Below the pieces are notes generated by a model that saw only the letters and a list, made by a program, of their open reading frames with translations, had not been told where the DNA came from and did not search any database. A stretch of DNA of 18,423 nucleotides, from assembly GCA_947372005.1 (NCBI GenBank), contig CANBRV010000014.1, forward strand, positions 1 through 18,423, read 5' to 3'. A program made the position numbers and the translations under genes. This stretch comes from Comamonadaceae bacterium (lineage in GTDB: Bacteria > Pseudomonadota > Gammaproteobacteria > Burkholderiales > Burkholderiaceae_C). Within the stretch, counting starts at the first letter, position 1. Every line of letters begins with the position of its first letter. Shown piece by piece: positions 6,799 through 13,738 of this stretch.

Positions 6799-8007
6799 AT
6801 GCGCAAGTTCTGGCTCTTATTTTCGCAAACCGTTACCGTTGCTTTAGCACTGTATTTTGTAACCGCCACACTCAAACCTGAGTGGCTAGGCCGTGCAGCT
6901 CGCGTTAGCACCAGCAACGGCGCAGTCGGCATGTTAGAGGCCACATCCAACAATGGCTCTGGGGGTCTAACTCCTGCGGCGGGATCGCTGGCAGCAGCAG
7001 CTAAAAAAGCATCGGCAGCCGTTGTGAGCATCAATACCAGCAAAATTCAGCGCACTAACTCCAAGCGTAGCGACCCATGGTTTCAATTCTTTTTTGGTGG
7101 TAAGCAAGGCCAGAGTCAAGATAGCCCACAAGAGTCTGAGCAACAGGAGCAAATGGGACTAGGCAGTGGTGTGATCGTCTCCAGCGACGGTTACATCTTG
7201 ACCAATAACCATGTGGTGGAAGGCGCGGACGAAATTGAAGTCATCTTGAACGACAGCCGCCGAGCCATCGCCAAGGTGATTGGTACCGATCCTGAGAGCG
7301 ACTTGGCTGTGCTCAAGATTACACTCGACAAGCTGCCCGTGATTGTGCTGGGCAATTCCGATCAAGCGATGGTTGGCGACACCGTGCTCGCCATTGGCAA
7401 TCCATTTGGCGTAGGGCAAACCGTGACAAGCGGCATTGTGAGTGCGCTGGGGCGCAGCCATCTTGGCATCAACACCTTCGAGAACTTCATTCAAACCGAT
7501 GCGGCCATTAACCCAGGTAATTCGGGTGGTGCTTTGGTGGACGTCAACGGCAACTTGCTGGGCATCAATACCGCTATTTATTCACGCTCGGGCGGCTCGC
7601 TGGGCATTGGCTTTGCCATCCCCGTCAGCCTTGCCAAGCAAGTGCTGCAAGACATTGTCAAAGACGGCGCCGTCACACGCGCATGGATTGGTGTCGAGCC
7701 GCAAGATTTAACGCCAGAGATTGCAGAAGCCTTAAAAATTAAGCCCGCTGGAGGCTCTAGTGATGTGGCAGGCGTAGTCATTACAGGCGTCATGCAAGGT
7801 GGTCCAGCGGACAGAGCGGGCATTAAAGCAGGCGATATTTTGATCAGCGTCGCAAACAAAAGCGTTGGCAATACCGTGCAAGCTATAGCTGCGATTGCTG
7901 GGCAAAAGCCCAGTGTGCCTATCACGATGCAGTTGGTGCGAAATGGAAAAACAATCGATCTGAGTGTGACGCCAGGCACAAGACCTAAGCCAAAAGCCAA
8001 ACGTTAA
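6799..8007 (+). CDS. DegS-like membrane-anchored trypsin-like serine protease with one PDZ domain
   Basis: A 402-residue HtrA-family protease. An N-terminal membrane segment (about residues 4-23) anchors it so that the body faces the periplasm. A low-complexity Ala/Ser/Gly linker follows. The trypsin-like domain has a complete triad: H138 (TNNHVVEG), D168 (ESDLAVLK) and S242 (NPGNSGGAL). One PDZ domain covers about residues 285-395. An anchor plus a single PDZ is DegS architecture; DegP/DegQ have two PDZ domains and a cleaved signal. DegS-type proteases sense misfolded envelope proteins, but whether this one cleaves an anti-sigma factor cannot be told. The Shine-Dalgarno AGGGA lies in a perfect palindrome GGGAATTCCC (6789-6798) that touches the ATG. 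It converges on tatC. Confidence 0.88.
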   Translation: MRKFWLLFSQTVTVALALYFVTATLKPEWLGRAARVSTSNGAVGMLEATSNNGSGGLTPAAGSLAAAAKKASAAVVSINTSKIQRTNSKRSDPWFQFFFGGKQGQSQDSPQESEQQEQMGLGSGVIVSSDGYILTNNHVVEGADEIEVILNDSRRAIAKVIGTDPESDLAVLKITLDKLPVIVLGNSDQAMVGDTVLAIGNPFGVGQTVTSGIVSALGRSHLGINTFENFIQTDAAINPGNSGGALVDVNGNLLGINTAIYSRSGGSLGIGFAIPVSLAKQVLQDIVKDGAVTRAWIGVEPQDLTPEIAEALKIKPAGGSSDVAGVVITGVMQGGPADRAGIKAGDILISVANKSVGNTVQAIAAIAGQKPSVPITMQLVRNGKTIDLSVTPGTRPKPKAKR

Positions 8008-8010
8008 TGC

Positions 8011-8022
8011 GGCCTGCAGGCC
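8011..8022. repeat. Perfect 12-base palindrome between convergent genes
   Basis: GGCCTGCAGGCC fills almost the whole 15-base gap between the protease stop (8005-8007) and the tatC stop (8023-8025). As a hairpin it gives only four strong pairs around a TGCA loop, with a few weaker flanking pairs and no T-run. It could be a short two-way stop signal, but a chance palindrome is possible. Confidence 0.35.
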
Positions 8023-8826
8023 TTATTCTGCTTGGCTTGCAGCAGGCTCGTCCTCTGCCTTTTTGGGCTTGACCCAAAATACGCAAGCCCAAATACCAAT
8101 TTCGTAGAGCAAACACATGGGCACGGCCAGCGCAAGCTGCGAGACCACATCGGGCGGCGTCAAAATAGCCGCAACAACAAATGCCACCACGATAAAGTAG
8201 CCACGAAAATCTTTGAGCTTTTCAATGGTCACCATGCCCAGTTTGACCAAAAGAATCACCACGATAGGCACTTGAAATGCAATGCCAAACGCAATATAGA
8301 GACTCAAAATCGACTCCACATAGCTAGCAATATCAGGCGTAGCAGCCACACTGGCGGGCGTAAATTGCTGAATGAAAGTGAACATTTTGTCCAGCACAAA
8401 AAATTGCACGAAACCAATGCCTGCATAGGCTAACAAACTGCCAAAAATGATCAGTGGCAGTGCGAAATTCTTTTCGTGGCTATAAAGCCCAGGAGCTACA
8501 AATCGCCAAGCTTGGTACATCAGCCAAGGCAGCGCCAACAGCACTGCCGCCATCATCAAGACTTTGAGCGGCACAAAAAATGGGGAAAAAACGCCCACAG
8601 CAATCAACTTAGCGCCTGCGGGCATATGCGCTTGGATTGGCCTTGCAATCGCGTCGATGAGACCACTAGGACCTGGCCAGATAGAGAGCAAGATCACGCA
8701 TACCGCAAAACCATAAATGCAATACAGCAAGCGATCGCGTAGCTCAATTAAGTGCTGGACAAAGGGCGCTTCCGTACCCGCTAGTTCATCTGCCTTATCA
8801 GCAGACTTTTCAGTTGAATCAGTCAT
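8023..8826 (-). CDS. tatC: Sec-independent protein translocase subunit TatC
   Basis: A 267-residue polytopic inner-membrane protein that recognises twin-arginine signal peptides together with TatB and recruits TatA for export of folded proteins. The conserved N-terminal FVQHLIELRDRLLY segment (about residues 24-36) is the TatC signal-peptide binding region. The FRGYFIVVAFVVAAILTPPDVVSQ stretch and about six hydrophobic helices match the family. The ATG at 8826 (MTDSTEK) is preferred over an in-frame TTG one codon upstream. It follows tatB by four bases. The C-terminus is charged (KPKKAEDEP). It is last in tatA-tatB-tatC. Confidence 0.95.
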   Translation of the reverse strand: MTDSTEKSADKADELAGTEAPFVQHLIELRDRLLYCIYGFAVCVILLSIWPGPSGLIDAIARPIQAHMPAGAKLIAVGVFSPFFVPLKVLMMAAVLLALPWLMYQAWRFVAPGLYSHEKNFALPLIIFGSLLAYAGIGFVQFFVLDKMFTFIQQFTPASVAATPDIASYVESILSLYIAFGIAFQVPIVVILLVKLGMVTIEKLKDFRGYFIVVAFVVAAILTPPDVVSQLALAVPMCLLYEIGIWACVFWVKPKKAEDEPAASQAE

Positions 8827-8830
8827 CAAA

Positions 8831-9331
8831 TCACTTTAATTTTGGACGGTAGCGTGCCACCCGAGCCGCACCCGACAAAGCCTGCCTTCGCACGCCGCTT
8901 CTGGCTTTAAACCACAGAGGCATGGCAGATTGTTTGACTCGCCATTTCTTTTTGGGATGCTTGTATTCCAAGGGAACGTGAAACTCGTCACTGTAATTGG
9001 AGGTCGCTGAGCCACTGCTGTCGCTATTCGATGTAATCGTATTCGTGATCGAGCCTGCCGTAGCTTGCCAGTCTTTCTCAAAATCGATCACATTGGTTTG
9101 CACCGCTCCTTCTACGTCGCGAGCAGCGCTCTCCATTTGCTCTTTCATTTTTTTGAGCTCATCAAGCTCCATCGAGCGATTAACCTCCGCCTTCACATCC
9201 GACACATAGCGCTGCGCCTTGCCAATTAAAGCGCCAACCGTACGCGCCACACGTGGCAATTTCTCTGGGCCAATAACGACCAGAGCCACCACGCCAATGA
9301 CGGCGAGCTTAGAAATATCGAGATCAAACAC
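8831..9331 (-). CDS. tatB: Sec-independent protein translocase subunit TatB
   Basis: A 166-residue TatB. It begins, from a GTG at 9331, with the family's F-D-[LI] start, one membrane helix (KLAVIGVVALVVIGP), the E-K-L-P hinge and a long amphipathic/coiled helix (RVARTVGALIGKAQRYVSDVKAEV). TatB binds TatC and forms the signal-peptide receptor. The C-terminal 45 residues are strongly basic and would stay in the cytoplasm. The GTG start is chosen because the MFD-type start is conserved. The Shine-Dalgarno is weak, and the gene starts 26 bases after tatA. Confidence 0.93.
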   Translation of the reverse strand: MFDLDISKLAVIGVVALVVIGPEKLPRVARTVGALIGKAQRYVSDVKAEVNRSMELDELKKMKEQMESAARDVEGAVQTNVIDFEKDWQATAGSITNTITSNSDSSGSATSNYSDEFHVPLEYKHPKKKWRVKQSAMPLWFKARSGVRRQALSGAARVARYRPKLK

Positions 9332-9357
9332 TAGGCAAACAGAGTAAAGATGTCTTG

Positions 9358-9573
9358 TTAGACTTTTTCTTTAACTTGCACGTCAATCGTGGTGGGCGCC
9401 TGCGAAGGTGCAGCCGCAGATGCATCATCCGCAGTCCCTTGCTTCATACCGTCTTTAAAGCCCTTCACAGCACCGCCCAAATCGGAACCTAGGTTTTTTA
9501 GTTTCTTAGTGCCAAACACCAAAACAACGATCACTAAAACAATCGCCCAATGCCAAATAGAAACCGAACCCAT
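9358..9573 (-). CDS. tatA: Sec-independent protein translocase subunit TatA
   Basis: A 71-residue TatA, the pore-forming or membrane-weakening subunit of the twin-arginine translocase. One N-terminal membrane helix (WHWAIVLVIVVLVFG) is followed by the FGTKKL hinge and the amphipathic helix (LGSDLGGAVKGFKDGMK), then an acidic, alanine-rich tail. GGGAG lies upstream at normal spacing. It is the first tat gene on the minus strand. Upstream there is a 91-base gap to the unrecognised 168-residue gene instead of the usual hinT. Confidence 0.95.
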   Translation of the reverse strand: MGSVSIWHWAIVLVIVVLVFGTKKLKNLGSDLGGAVKGFKDGMKQGTADDASAAAPSQAPTTIDVQVKEKV

Positions 9574-9624
9574 ATTTTTTCTCCCAAGAAATGATTAATC
9601 GATTTTAGCCTGCATGGTTTCGCT

Positions 9625-9653
9625 TATATCCTCCGTTTCGAGGACTCATTCAA
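9625..9653 (-). promoter_or_regulatory. Candidate promoter of the tatABC operon
   Basis: On the minus strand TTGAAT (complement of 9648-9653) and GATATA (complement of 9625-9630) are 17 bases apart; TATAAG overlaps the -10. It lies between the stop of the 168-residue gene and tatA. A five-base inverted repeat, TCCTC/GAGGA (9629-9633, 9640-9644), sits in the spacer. It would let tatABC be transcribed independently of the inserted genes. Confidence 0.4.
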
Positions 9654-9664
9654 AGCGTGTAATG

Positions 9665-10171
9665 TCAATACCCAATTAATAGAATTCCTTTAATCGGTAA
9701 ATGCAGTCGATTTGAAATATAGAGCGTCTCTAAAAAAGTGTAAACAATTTCAAAATCGGCGTGCCCACGATAAGTATTACGGACGGCAATAACCAGATAC
9801 TCGACACCATGCATCATGCAAGCTTGAAAAACATCTTTCAAAAACTGATTGTTTTCTGTAGCACGACCCGCCTCCACTTCGATCACAATTTTTCCATCTT
9901 TACTCAGCGCATCGGCGTTAAAAGACTTATCAATTGAATTTTCATAGCCAAATAAAACTGGAACGCTAATTTTTTTAGCCTGCGTTTTGCCAGTCTCAAC
10001 TACGTAATCAATTTTTTCCAAATATGGGCGCAGCAACTCTAAGACCTCATTACTGGAGAGATTATTTTCAGGAGAGCTAATTTGAGGGCTAACAGTTTGA
10101 AAGCAGGACACAACCGCATTGATAGAAGGAGTCATGCCCTGAGAGCGCGGGAAGAACTGAGATCGAATCAT
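9665..10171 (-). CDS. Unrecognised protein, possible PD-(D/E)XK-type nuclease fold
   Basis: A 168-residue soluble protein with no signal peptide or membrane segment. I do not recognise a named family. The central part reads FNADALSKDGKIVIEVEAGRA: D87, a predicted turn, then a hydrophobic strand ending E98-V-E100. A D...E-x-E arrangement of this kind occurs in some PD-(D/E)XK nucleases (BamHI uses E-x-E in place of E-x-K), so a nuclease fold is possible but unproven. After it come a helix (NNQFLKDVFQACMM) and a second strand (VEYLVIAVRNTYRG). The C-terminus (LPIKGILLIGY) is hydrophobic. The start ATG overlaps the stop of the 87-residue gene as TAATG, so translation is coupled. Two 60-base lines from this pair of genes (9961 and 10201) have 22 and 21 G+C, against 38 in a tatC line (8101). 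It interrupts the hinT-tatA neighbourhood, which suggests acquisition. Confidence 0.7.
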   Translation of the reverse strand: MIRSQFFPRSQGMTPSINAVVSCFQTVSPQISSPENNLSSNEVLELLRPYLEKIDYVVETGKTQAKKISVPVLFGYENSIDKSFNADALSKDGKIVIEVEAGRATENNQFLKDVFQACMMHGVEYLVIAVRNTYRGHADFEIVYTFLETLYISNRLHLPIKGILLIGY

Positions 10172-10434
10172 TAAAAAATCTCTTTCGGCAAAAAATTTTG
10201 CAATTCAAGGTTTGGCAATGCTATTTGATGGTCATCTACAAAATAAAAAATCGACTCGTCAATTGACTGCGACTCTATATCTGAATAGTCTCCATCATTA
10301 GGCAGTAGACAACTTTGAAGATCCCGCGTTGCGATCAAAACTTCACCCCAATCCGCCAAGGAAAGCGCTCTAAGAGGGAATGTTCGATTTTTATAAATCA
10401 GTGAATAACAATTACCCAGATTAATCGCATTCAT
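10171..10434 (-). CDS. Unrecognised small protein, coupled to the 168-residue gene
   Basis: An 87-residue acidic protein that I do not recognise. It contains several aromatic and leucine-rich stretches (FPLRALSLADWGEVLIATRDL near residues 19-39, then an Asp/Glu/Ser-rich middle) and ends LPNLELQNFLPKEIF. No membrane helix, zinc motif or helix-turn-helix is obvious. Its stop overlaps the next start (TAATG). It has a good promoter just upstream, and its start is 53 bases from the hinT stop. Small gene first, larger gene second, and a tight overlap resemble toxin-antitoxin or immunity pairs, but nothing in the residues proves such a role. The reading frame is judged real from the coupling, the promoter and the composition shared with its partner. 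Confidence 0.62.
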   Translation of the reverse strand: MNAINLGNCYSLIYKNRTFPLRALSLADWGEVLIATRDLQSCLLPNDGDYSDIESQSIDESIFYFVDDHQIALPNLELQNFLPKEIF

Positions 10435-10457
10435 ATCAAAACATACTTGAGTTTTGC

Positions 10458-10486
10458 ATCATAAAGATAGTACCTAGCGTAGGCAA
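10458..10486 (-). promoter_or_regulatory. Sigma70-like promoter of the inserted two-gene unit
   Basis: On the minus strand TTGCCT (complement of 10481-10486) and TATGAT (complement of 10458-10463) are exactly 17 bases apart. Transcription would start near 10451, about 17 bases before the 87-residue gene. The -35 box touches the hinT stop codon. A CCTA-N3-TAGG inverted repeat (10473-10483) overlaps the -35 and spacer and could be an operator. Confidence 0.6.
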
Positions 10487-10852
10487 TTAGCCCCTAAGCC
10501 AGGGCCTTGGACCACCCATGACATGCCAATGCAAATGGTGCACCTCTTGTCCGCCATTTTTACCCGTATTGGTCACGATGCGGTAACCGCCCTCAGGATA
10601 GGGCTCACAACCCGCCTCTAGCGCCAACTTAGGAATCAACGCAATCATGCGCCCCATCATCGGTGCATCTTCAGCGGTGAGATGTGCCATCGACGCGATA
10701 TGCCGTTTAGGGATGACTAAAAAATGAATCGGCGCCCAAGGGTTAATGTCGTGAAACGCGAAAAACTCATCGTCCTCAAAAAGCTTTTTCGACGGTGTTT
10801 TGCCTTCGACGATTTTGCAGAAGATGCAATTAGGATCATGCGCGTGACTCAT
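10487..10852 (-). CDS. hinT: HIT-family purine nucleoside phosphoramidase (HinT-like)
   Basis: A 121-residue histidine triad protein. The first Cys pair (NCIFCKIVEGKTPS) and the C-terminal triad H106-L-H108-W-H110-V (EVHHLHWHVMGG) are both present. H110 or its neighbour would act as the nucleophile that hydrolyses AMP-lysine or AMP-phosphoramidates. The family works in the cytoplasm as a small dimer, and its exact cellular role is unclear. The start overlaps the DUF4870 stop by four bases (ATGA). The gene follows hisE and DUF4870 in one tight transcription unit. No terminator is visible after its stop, so read-through into the inserted pair is possible. Confidence 0.93.
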   Translation of the reverse strand: MSHAHDPNCIFCKIVEGKTPSKKLFEDDEFFAFHDINPWAPIHFLVIPKRHIASMAHLTAEDAPMMGRMIALIPKLALEAGCEPYPEGGYRIVTNTGKNGGQEVHHLHWHVMGGPRPWLRG

Positions 10853-11211
10853 TGCGGCATCCTATTGTTGGCAAAACGTAGCCAGCCTTTGATGCAGCGA
10901 TATAGATACCAAAAACCAACGATAGACCATGCAAAAGCGCCTGGCATGAACAGCAATAAAAATAGCGGTGAAGTCACAAATAGCCACAGCATCGTCCACC
11001 AAAACGTGCTGATCATGTAGCTGTGATGTGCGCGAAACAAGTCGTCCGTTTCGTCACTGCGTGCAATGTAATTGACGATCAGCGCAATCACGGCCAGCGT
11101 CCCCATACTCGCCCACGAGATCGTGTGCATGCCGTACAAGATATACATCACCGTTCGGTTGCTGCCCACGTTCATTTGTTTTGGTTCTTGCATATCAATC
11201 ACCTCGTTCAT
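10849..11211 (-). CDS. DUF4870-like small membrane protein
   Basis: A 120-residue integral membrane protein. About three hydrophobic segments are seen (TLAVIALIVNYIA, then WWTMLWLFVTSPLFLLLFMPGA, then FAWSIVGFWYLYRCI), with an R-x-H-x-x-Y-like charged loop (DDLFRAHHSYMIS) between the first two. The function is unknown; DUF4870 proteins are often found between hisE and hinT in betaproteobacteria. I chose the ATG at 11211, which has AAGGGAG at correct spacing. The longer GTG start at 11244 would overlap hisE. It starts one base after the hisE stop and overlaps hinT by four bases, so its expression is tied to the his genes. Confidence 0.8.
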   Translation of the reverse strand: MNEVIDMQEPKQMNVGSNRTVMYILYGMHTISWASMGTLAVIALIVNYIARSDETDDLFRAHHSYMISTFWWTMLWLFVTSPLFLLLFMPGAFAWSIVGFWYLYRCIKGWLRFANNRMPQ

Positions 11212-11212
11212 T

Positions 11213-11629
11213 TCAAGCTCCCTTTTGCGAATCTTCTTTGGCACGCTCGGCTACTTTGCGCAGTGCTTTTTCATCCAAACCAGACAAACCAATTCGGCGC
11301 GTCAATTCGGCAACGACATCTGCTGGCGTCAATTCGTAATGTGCCAGTGCAATCATGCTGTGGAACCATAAATCCGCCACTTCGCCTACTAATTTCGCCT
11401 TGGCAGTGGCCTCGGAAGTCTTATTGGCTGTGGCCTGCGCAGCATCCACATCTTTGGCTGCCATCACAGTTTCAGTCGCCTCTTCGCCAATTTTTTTCAA
11501 AAAAGCATCAGGGCCTTTGGCTAGCAGCCGCGCGACGTAACTAGTCTCTGGGTCGCCGCCGTTCGCGGGTTTGCGCGTCTCCAGCACCTTTGCCAAATCG
11601 CTCAAAGTATCTGTTACAGAATTTGTCAT
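11213..11629 (-). CDS. hisE: Phosphoribosyl-ATP pyrophosphatase HisE
   Basis: A 138-residue enzyme of the MazG/HisE all-alpha NTP pyrophosphatase fold. It hydrolyses PR-ATP to PR-AMP, the second step of histidine synthesis. The Mg-binding E49-E50-x-x-E53 helix (KKIGEEATETVMAAKD) and the following VGEVADLWFHSMIAL helix are present. The ATG at 11629 (MTNSVTD) is chosen; ATG 11638 lies closer to the upstream AAGAAG and cannot be excluded. It is separate from HisI, not fused as in enterobacteria. The start lies just inside the end of hisI (overlap or six-base gap, depending on the start chosen). Confidence 0.93.
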   Translation of the reverse strand: MTNSVTDTLSDLAKVLETRKPANGGDPETSYVARLLAKGPDAFLKKIGEEATETVMAAKDVDAAQATANKTSEATAKAKLVGEVADLWFHSMIALAHYELTPADVVAELTRRIGLSGLDEKALRKVAERAKEDSQKGA

Positions 11630-11634
11630 TTTGA

Positions 11635-12042
11635 TCATTTCTTCTTTGCGTACATCGTTGCAGGATCTTGCAGCACAGGCTCTACCTCCACCCATGCACC
11701 CTCTTTGTATTGTTTATAAAAACATGCATGCCGCCCCGTGTGGCAGGCAATCGACGGATCATGCCCTGCTTGCGTGACTTTAAGCAGAACCACATCGCTA
11801 TCGCAATCGAGCCGAATGTCGTGCACCGTTTGCACATTGCCCGACTCCTCGCCCTTAAACCACAGTTTATGACGCGAGCGACTGAAGTACACCGCACGTC
11901 CCAGCTCCACGGTCTTTTGCAAAGCCTCACGGTTCATCCACGCGAACATCAGCACGTCACCCGTGGACTGCTCTTGGGTAATGACGGGAACCAGTCCCTT
12001 GTCGTCCCATTTCACTTGATTTAAAAATTTGGTTTGCGGCAT
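11635..12042 (-). CDS. hisI: Phosphoribosyl-AMP cyclohydrolase HisI
   Basis: A 135-residue zinc/magnesium enzyme that opens the adenine ring of PR-AMP, the third step of histidine synthesis. Metal ligands are visible as D79-C80-D81-S-D83 for Mg and Zn, with C100 and C107 (ACHTGRHACFYK) completing the zinc site across the dimer. GGAGAA upstream of the ATG at 12042 (MPQTKFLNQVKW) supports this start over the ATG at 12057, which has no clear Shine-Dalgarno. It lies 30 bases downstream of hisF and next to hisE, so these three steps of the pathway are made from one transcript. Confidence 0.94.
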   Translation of the reverse strand: MPQTKFLNQVKWDDKGLVPVITQEQSTGDVLMFAWMNREALQKTVELGRAVYFSRSRHKLWFKGEESGNVQTVHDIRLDCDSDVVLLKVTQAGHDPSIACHTGRHACFYKQYKEGAWVEVEPVLQDPATMYAKKK

Positions 12043-12072
12043 ATTGTTATTCTCCATTCAAAGCCTAACAGC

Positions 12073-12834
12073 TCAAAGTCTCACGGGTATGCCACGCTCG
12101 GCCATAAACGCTTTCGCTTGGCCGACCGTGAACTCGCCGTAGTGAAAGATACTGGCCGCCAGCACGGCGTCGGCTCGTCCAAGCTGAATGCCGTCCGCCA
12201 AGTGCTCAAGCGTACCCACGCCGCCTGACGCAATCACAGGCACCGCCACGGCATCACTCACCGCACGGGTGAGCTCTAAATCGAAGCCCGACTTCGTGCC
12301 GTCTTTGTTCATGCTGGTGAGCAAAATTTCGCCTGCGCCAAGTGCCGTCATGTGCTTTGCCCATGTCACTACGTCAAGACCTGTGTTTTTGCGACCTCCA
12401 TGCGTGTACACGTCCCAACCTGTGCCCGCTTCGTTCCGCTTCGCGTCGATGGCTACCACAATGCACTGCGAGCCATACTTGGCGCTTGCCGCCCGAATGA
12501 GTTCAGGGTCTGCCACCGCCGCCGAGTTAAAGCTCACTTTATCTGCGCCAGCATTGAGCAAACGGCGCACATCTTCCACCGAGCGAACACCGCCGCCCAC
12601 CGTCAAGGGAATGAACACTTTGGAGGCCACAGCTTCAATAATCGGCAGAATCAAACCACGCGCATCGCTGGTCGCGGTGATATCTAAAAACGTCAATTCG
12701 TCCGCGCCTTGGTCGTTGTAACGCGCCGCAATTTCAACGGGATCACCCGCATCGCGCAGTTCAACAAAATTGACGCCTTTGACCACGCGGCCACCCGTGA
12801 CGTCAAGGCAGGGAATAATTCTTTTTGCAAGCAT
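12073..12834 (-). CDS. hisF: Imidazole glycerol phosphate synthase cyclase subunit HisF
   Basis: A 253-residue beta/alpha barrel. With HisH it makes imidazole glycerol phosphate and AICAR from PRFAR. The catalytic aspartates D11 (IIPCLDVTGGRVVKG) and D130 (IVVAIDAKRN) are both present, as are the phosphate-binding loops (TVGGGVRS; VIASGGVG). It is the first gene of hisF-hisI-hisE-DUF4870-hinT in this window. hisA, hisH and hisB, which usually precede it in betaproteobacteria, are absent; argB lies divergent instead. No Shine-Dalgarno is visible, and a TAAAAT -10-like box (complement of 12841-12846) would place the transcript start about at the ATG. Confidence 0.96.
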   Translation of the reverse strand: MLAKRIIPCLDVTGGRVVKGVNFVELRDAGDPVEIAARYNDQGADELTFLDITATSDARGLILPIIEAVASKVFIPLTVGGGVRSVEDVRRLLNAGADKVSFNSAAVADPELIRAASAKYGSQCIVVAIDAKRNEAGTGWDVYTHGGRKNTGLDVVTWAKHMTALGAGEILLTSMNKDGTKSGFDLELTRAVSDAVAVPVIASGGVGTLEHLADGIQLGRADAVLAASIFHYGEFTVGQAKAFMAERGIPVRL

Positions 12835-12840
12835 GTGAGC

Positions 12841-12861
12841 ATTTTAGATTGCCCTGATAAT
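12841..12861. promoter_or_regulatory. Overlapping -10 boxes of the divergent hisF and argB promoters
   Basis: The 35-base gap between hisF and argB contains TAAAAT on the minus strand (complement of 12841-12846) and GATAAT on the plus strand (12856-12861). Each ends 6-8 bases before the start codon it faces. Neither has a convincing -35 at 16-18 bases, and neither gene has a Shine-Dalgarno. Confidence 0.35.
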
Positions 12862-12869
12862 TCCGTTTT

Positions 12870-13733
12870 ATGAATACCGTTATTTCCTCTCTCGACCGCG
12901 CCAGCATCCTCGCGCAAGCACTGCCCTATATCAAGCGTTTTCATGGTAAGACCTTGGTCATCAAATACGGCGGCAATGCCATGACCGACCCTGCGCTGCA
13001 AGCGGCATTTGCGCAGGATGTGGTGCTGCTCAAGTTAGTGGGTATGAACCCTGTCGTGGTGCACGGTGGTGGTCCGCAAATCGAATCGGCACTGGCGCGG
13101 CTTGGCAAAAAAGGCGAGTTCAAAGGCGGTATGCGTGTGACGGATGCAGAAACCATGGAAATTGTGGAATGGGTGCTGGCGGGTGAAGTGCAGCAAGACA
13201 TTGTGGGACTCATCAACCAAGCAGGCGGCAAGGCTGTAGGACTCACAGGGCGCGACGGCGGACTCATTCGCGCAAAAAAACTGATCTCAGATGTAGGCGA
13301 CTTGGGTTTTGTGGGTGACATTCAAAACATTGATGCGAGCATCGTCAAAGCCTTACAAGACGACGCGTTCATTCCTGTGATTAGCCCGATCGGCTTTGGC
13401 GAGAATAACGAAAGCTACAACATCAATGCCGACGTGGTGGCAGGCGAAATCGCCAAAGCATTGAATGCCGAAAAGTTACTCATGCTCACCAACATTGCAG
13501 GTGTGCTGGACAAAAACAAAGCGCTGCTGACCGAGCTCACGCCCGCGCAAATTGACGGCTTGATTGCCGACGGCACGATTAGTGGTGGCATGATTCCCAA
13601 AATTGCAGGGGCGTTAGACGCAGCGAAGAGCGGCGTAAATGCCGTTCACATCATCGACGGACGCGTACCTCACGCGATGCTGCTGGAGATTTTGTCGGAC
13701 GAGGCTTTTGGCACGATGATTCGGGCGAAGTAA
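12870..13733 (+). CDS. argB: Acetylglutamate kinase ArgB
   Basis: A 287-residue amino acid kinase. It phosphorylates N-acetyl-L-glutamate, the second step of arginine synthesis. The phosphate-binding KYGGNAM (near residue 33), the VVHGGGPQI loop (near 65) and the C-terminal SGGMIPKI segment (near 235) are typical. About 25 residues precede the first beta strand and look helical (SSLDRASILAQALPYIKRF). In the family this N-terminal helix goes with hexamer formation and feedback inhibition by arginine, so this enzyme is probably arginine-sensitive. There is no Shine-Dalgarno before the ATG. It diverges from hisF and converges on the permease gene with five bases between stops. Confidence 0.96.
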   Translation: MNTVISSLDRASILAQALPYIKRFHGKTLVIKYGGNAMTDPALQAAFAQDVVLLKLVGMNPVVVHGGGPQIESALARLGKKGEFKGGMRVTDAETMEIVEWVLAGEVQQDIVGLINQAGGKAVGLTGRDGGLIRAKKLISDVGDLGFVGDIQNIDASIVKALQDDAFIPVISPIGFGENNESYNINADVVAGEIAKALNAEKLLMLTNIAGVLDKNKALLTELTPAQIDGLIADGTISGGMIPKIAGALDAAKSGVNAVHIIDGRVPHAMLLEILSDEAFGTMIRAK

Positions 13734-13738
13734 GCTCT

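Noticed and set aside
9574..10486. Transposon-type insertion of the two unknown genes
   Set aside because: I found no terminal inverted repeats or target-site duplication at the edges; the mechanism of insertion is not visible.
12188..12721. 177-codon open frame opposite hisF
   Set aside because: It is long only because hisF codon use leaves no stops on the other strand; the product has Ser/Pro-rich antisense character and no motif.
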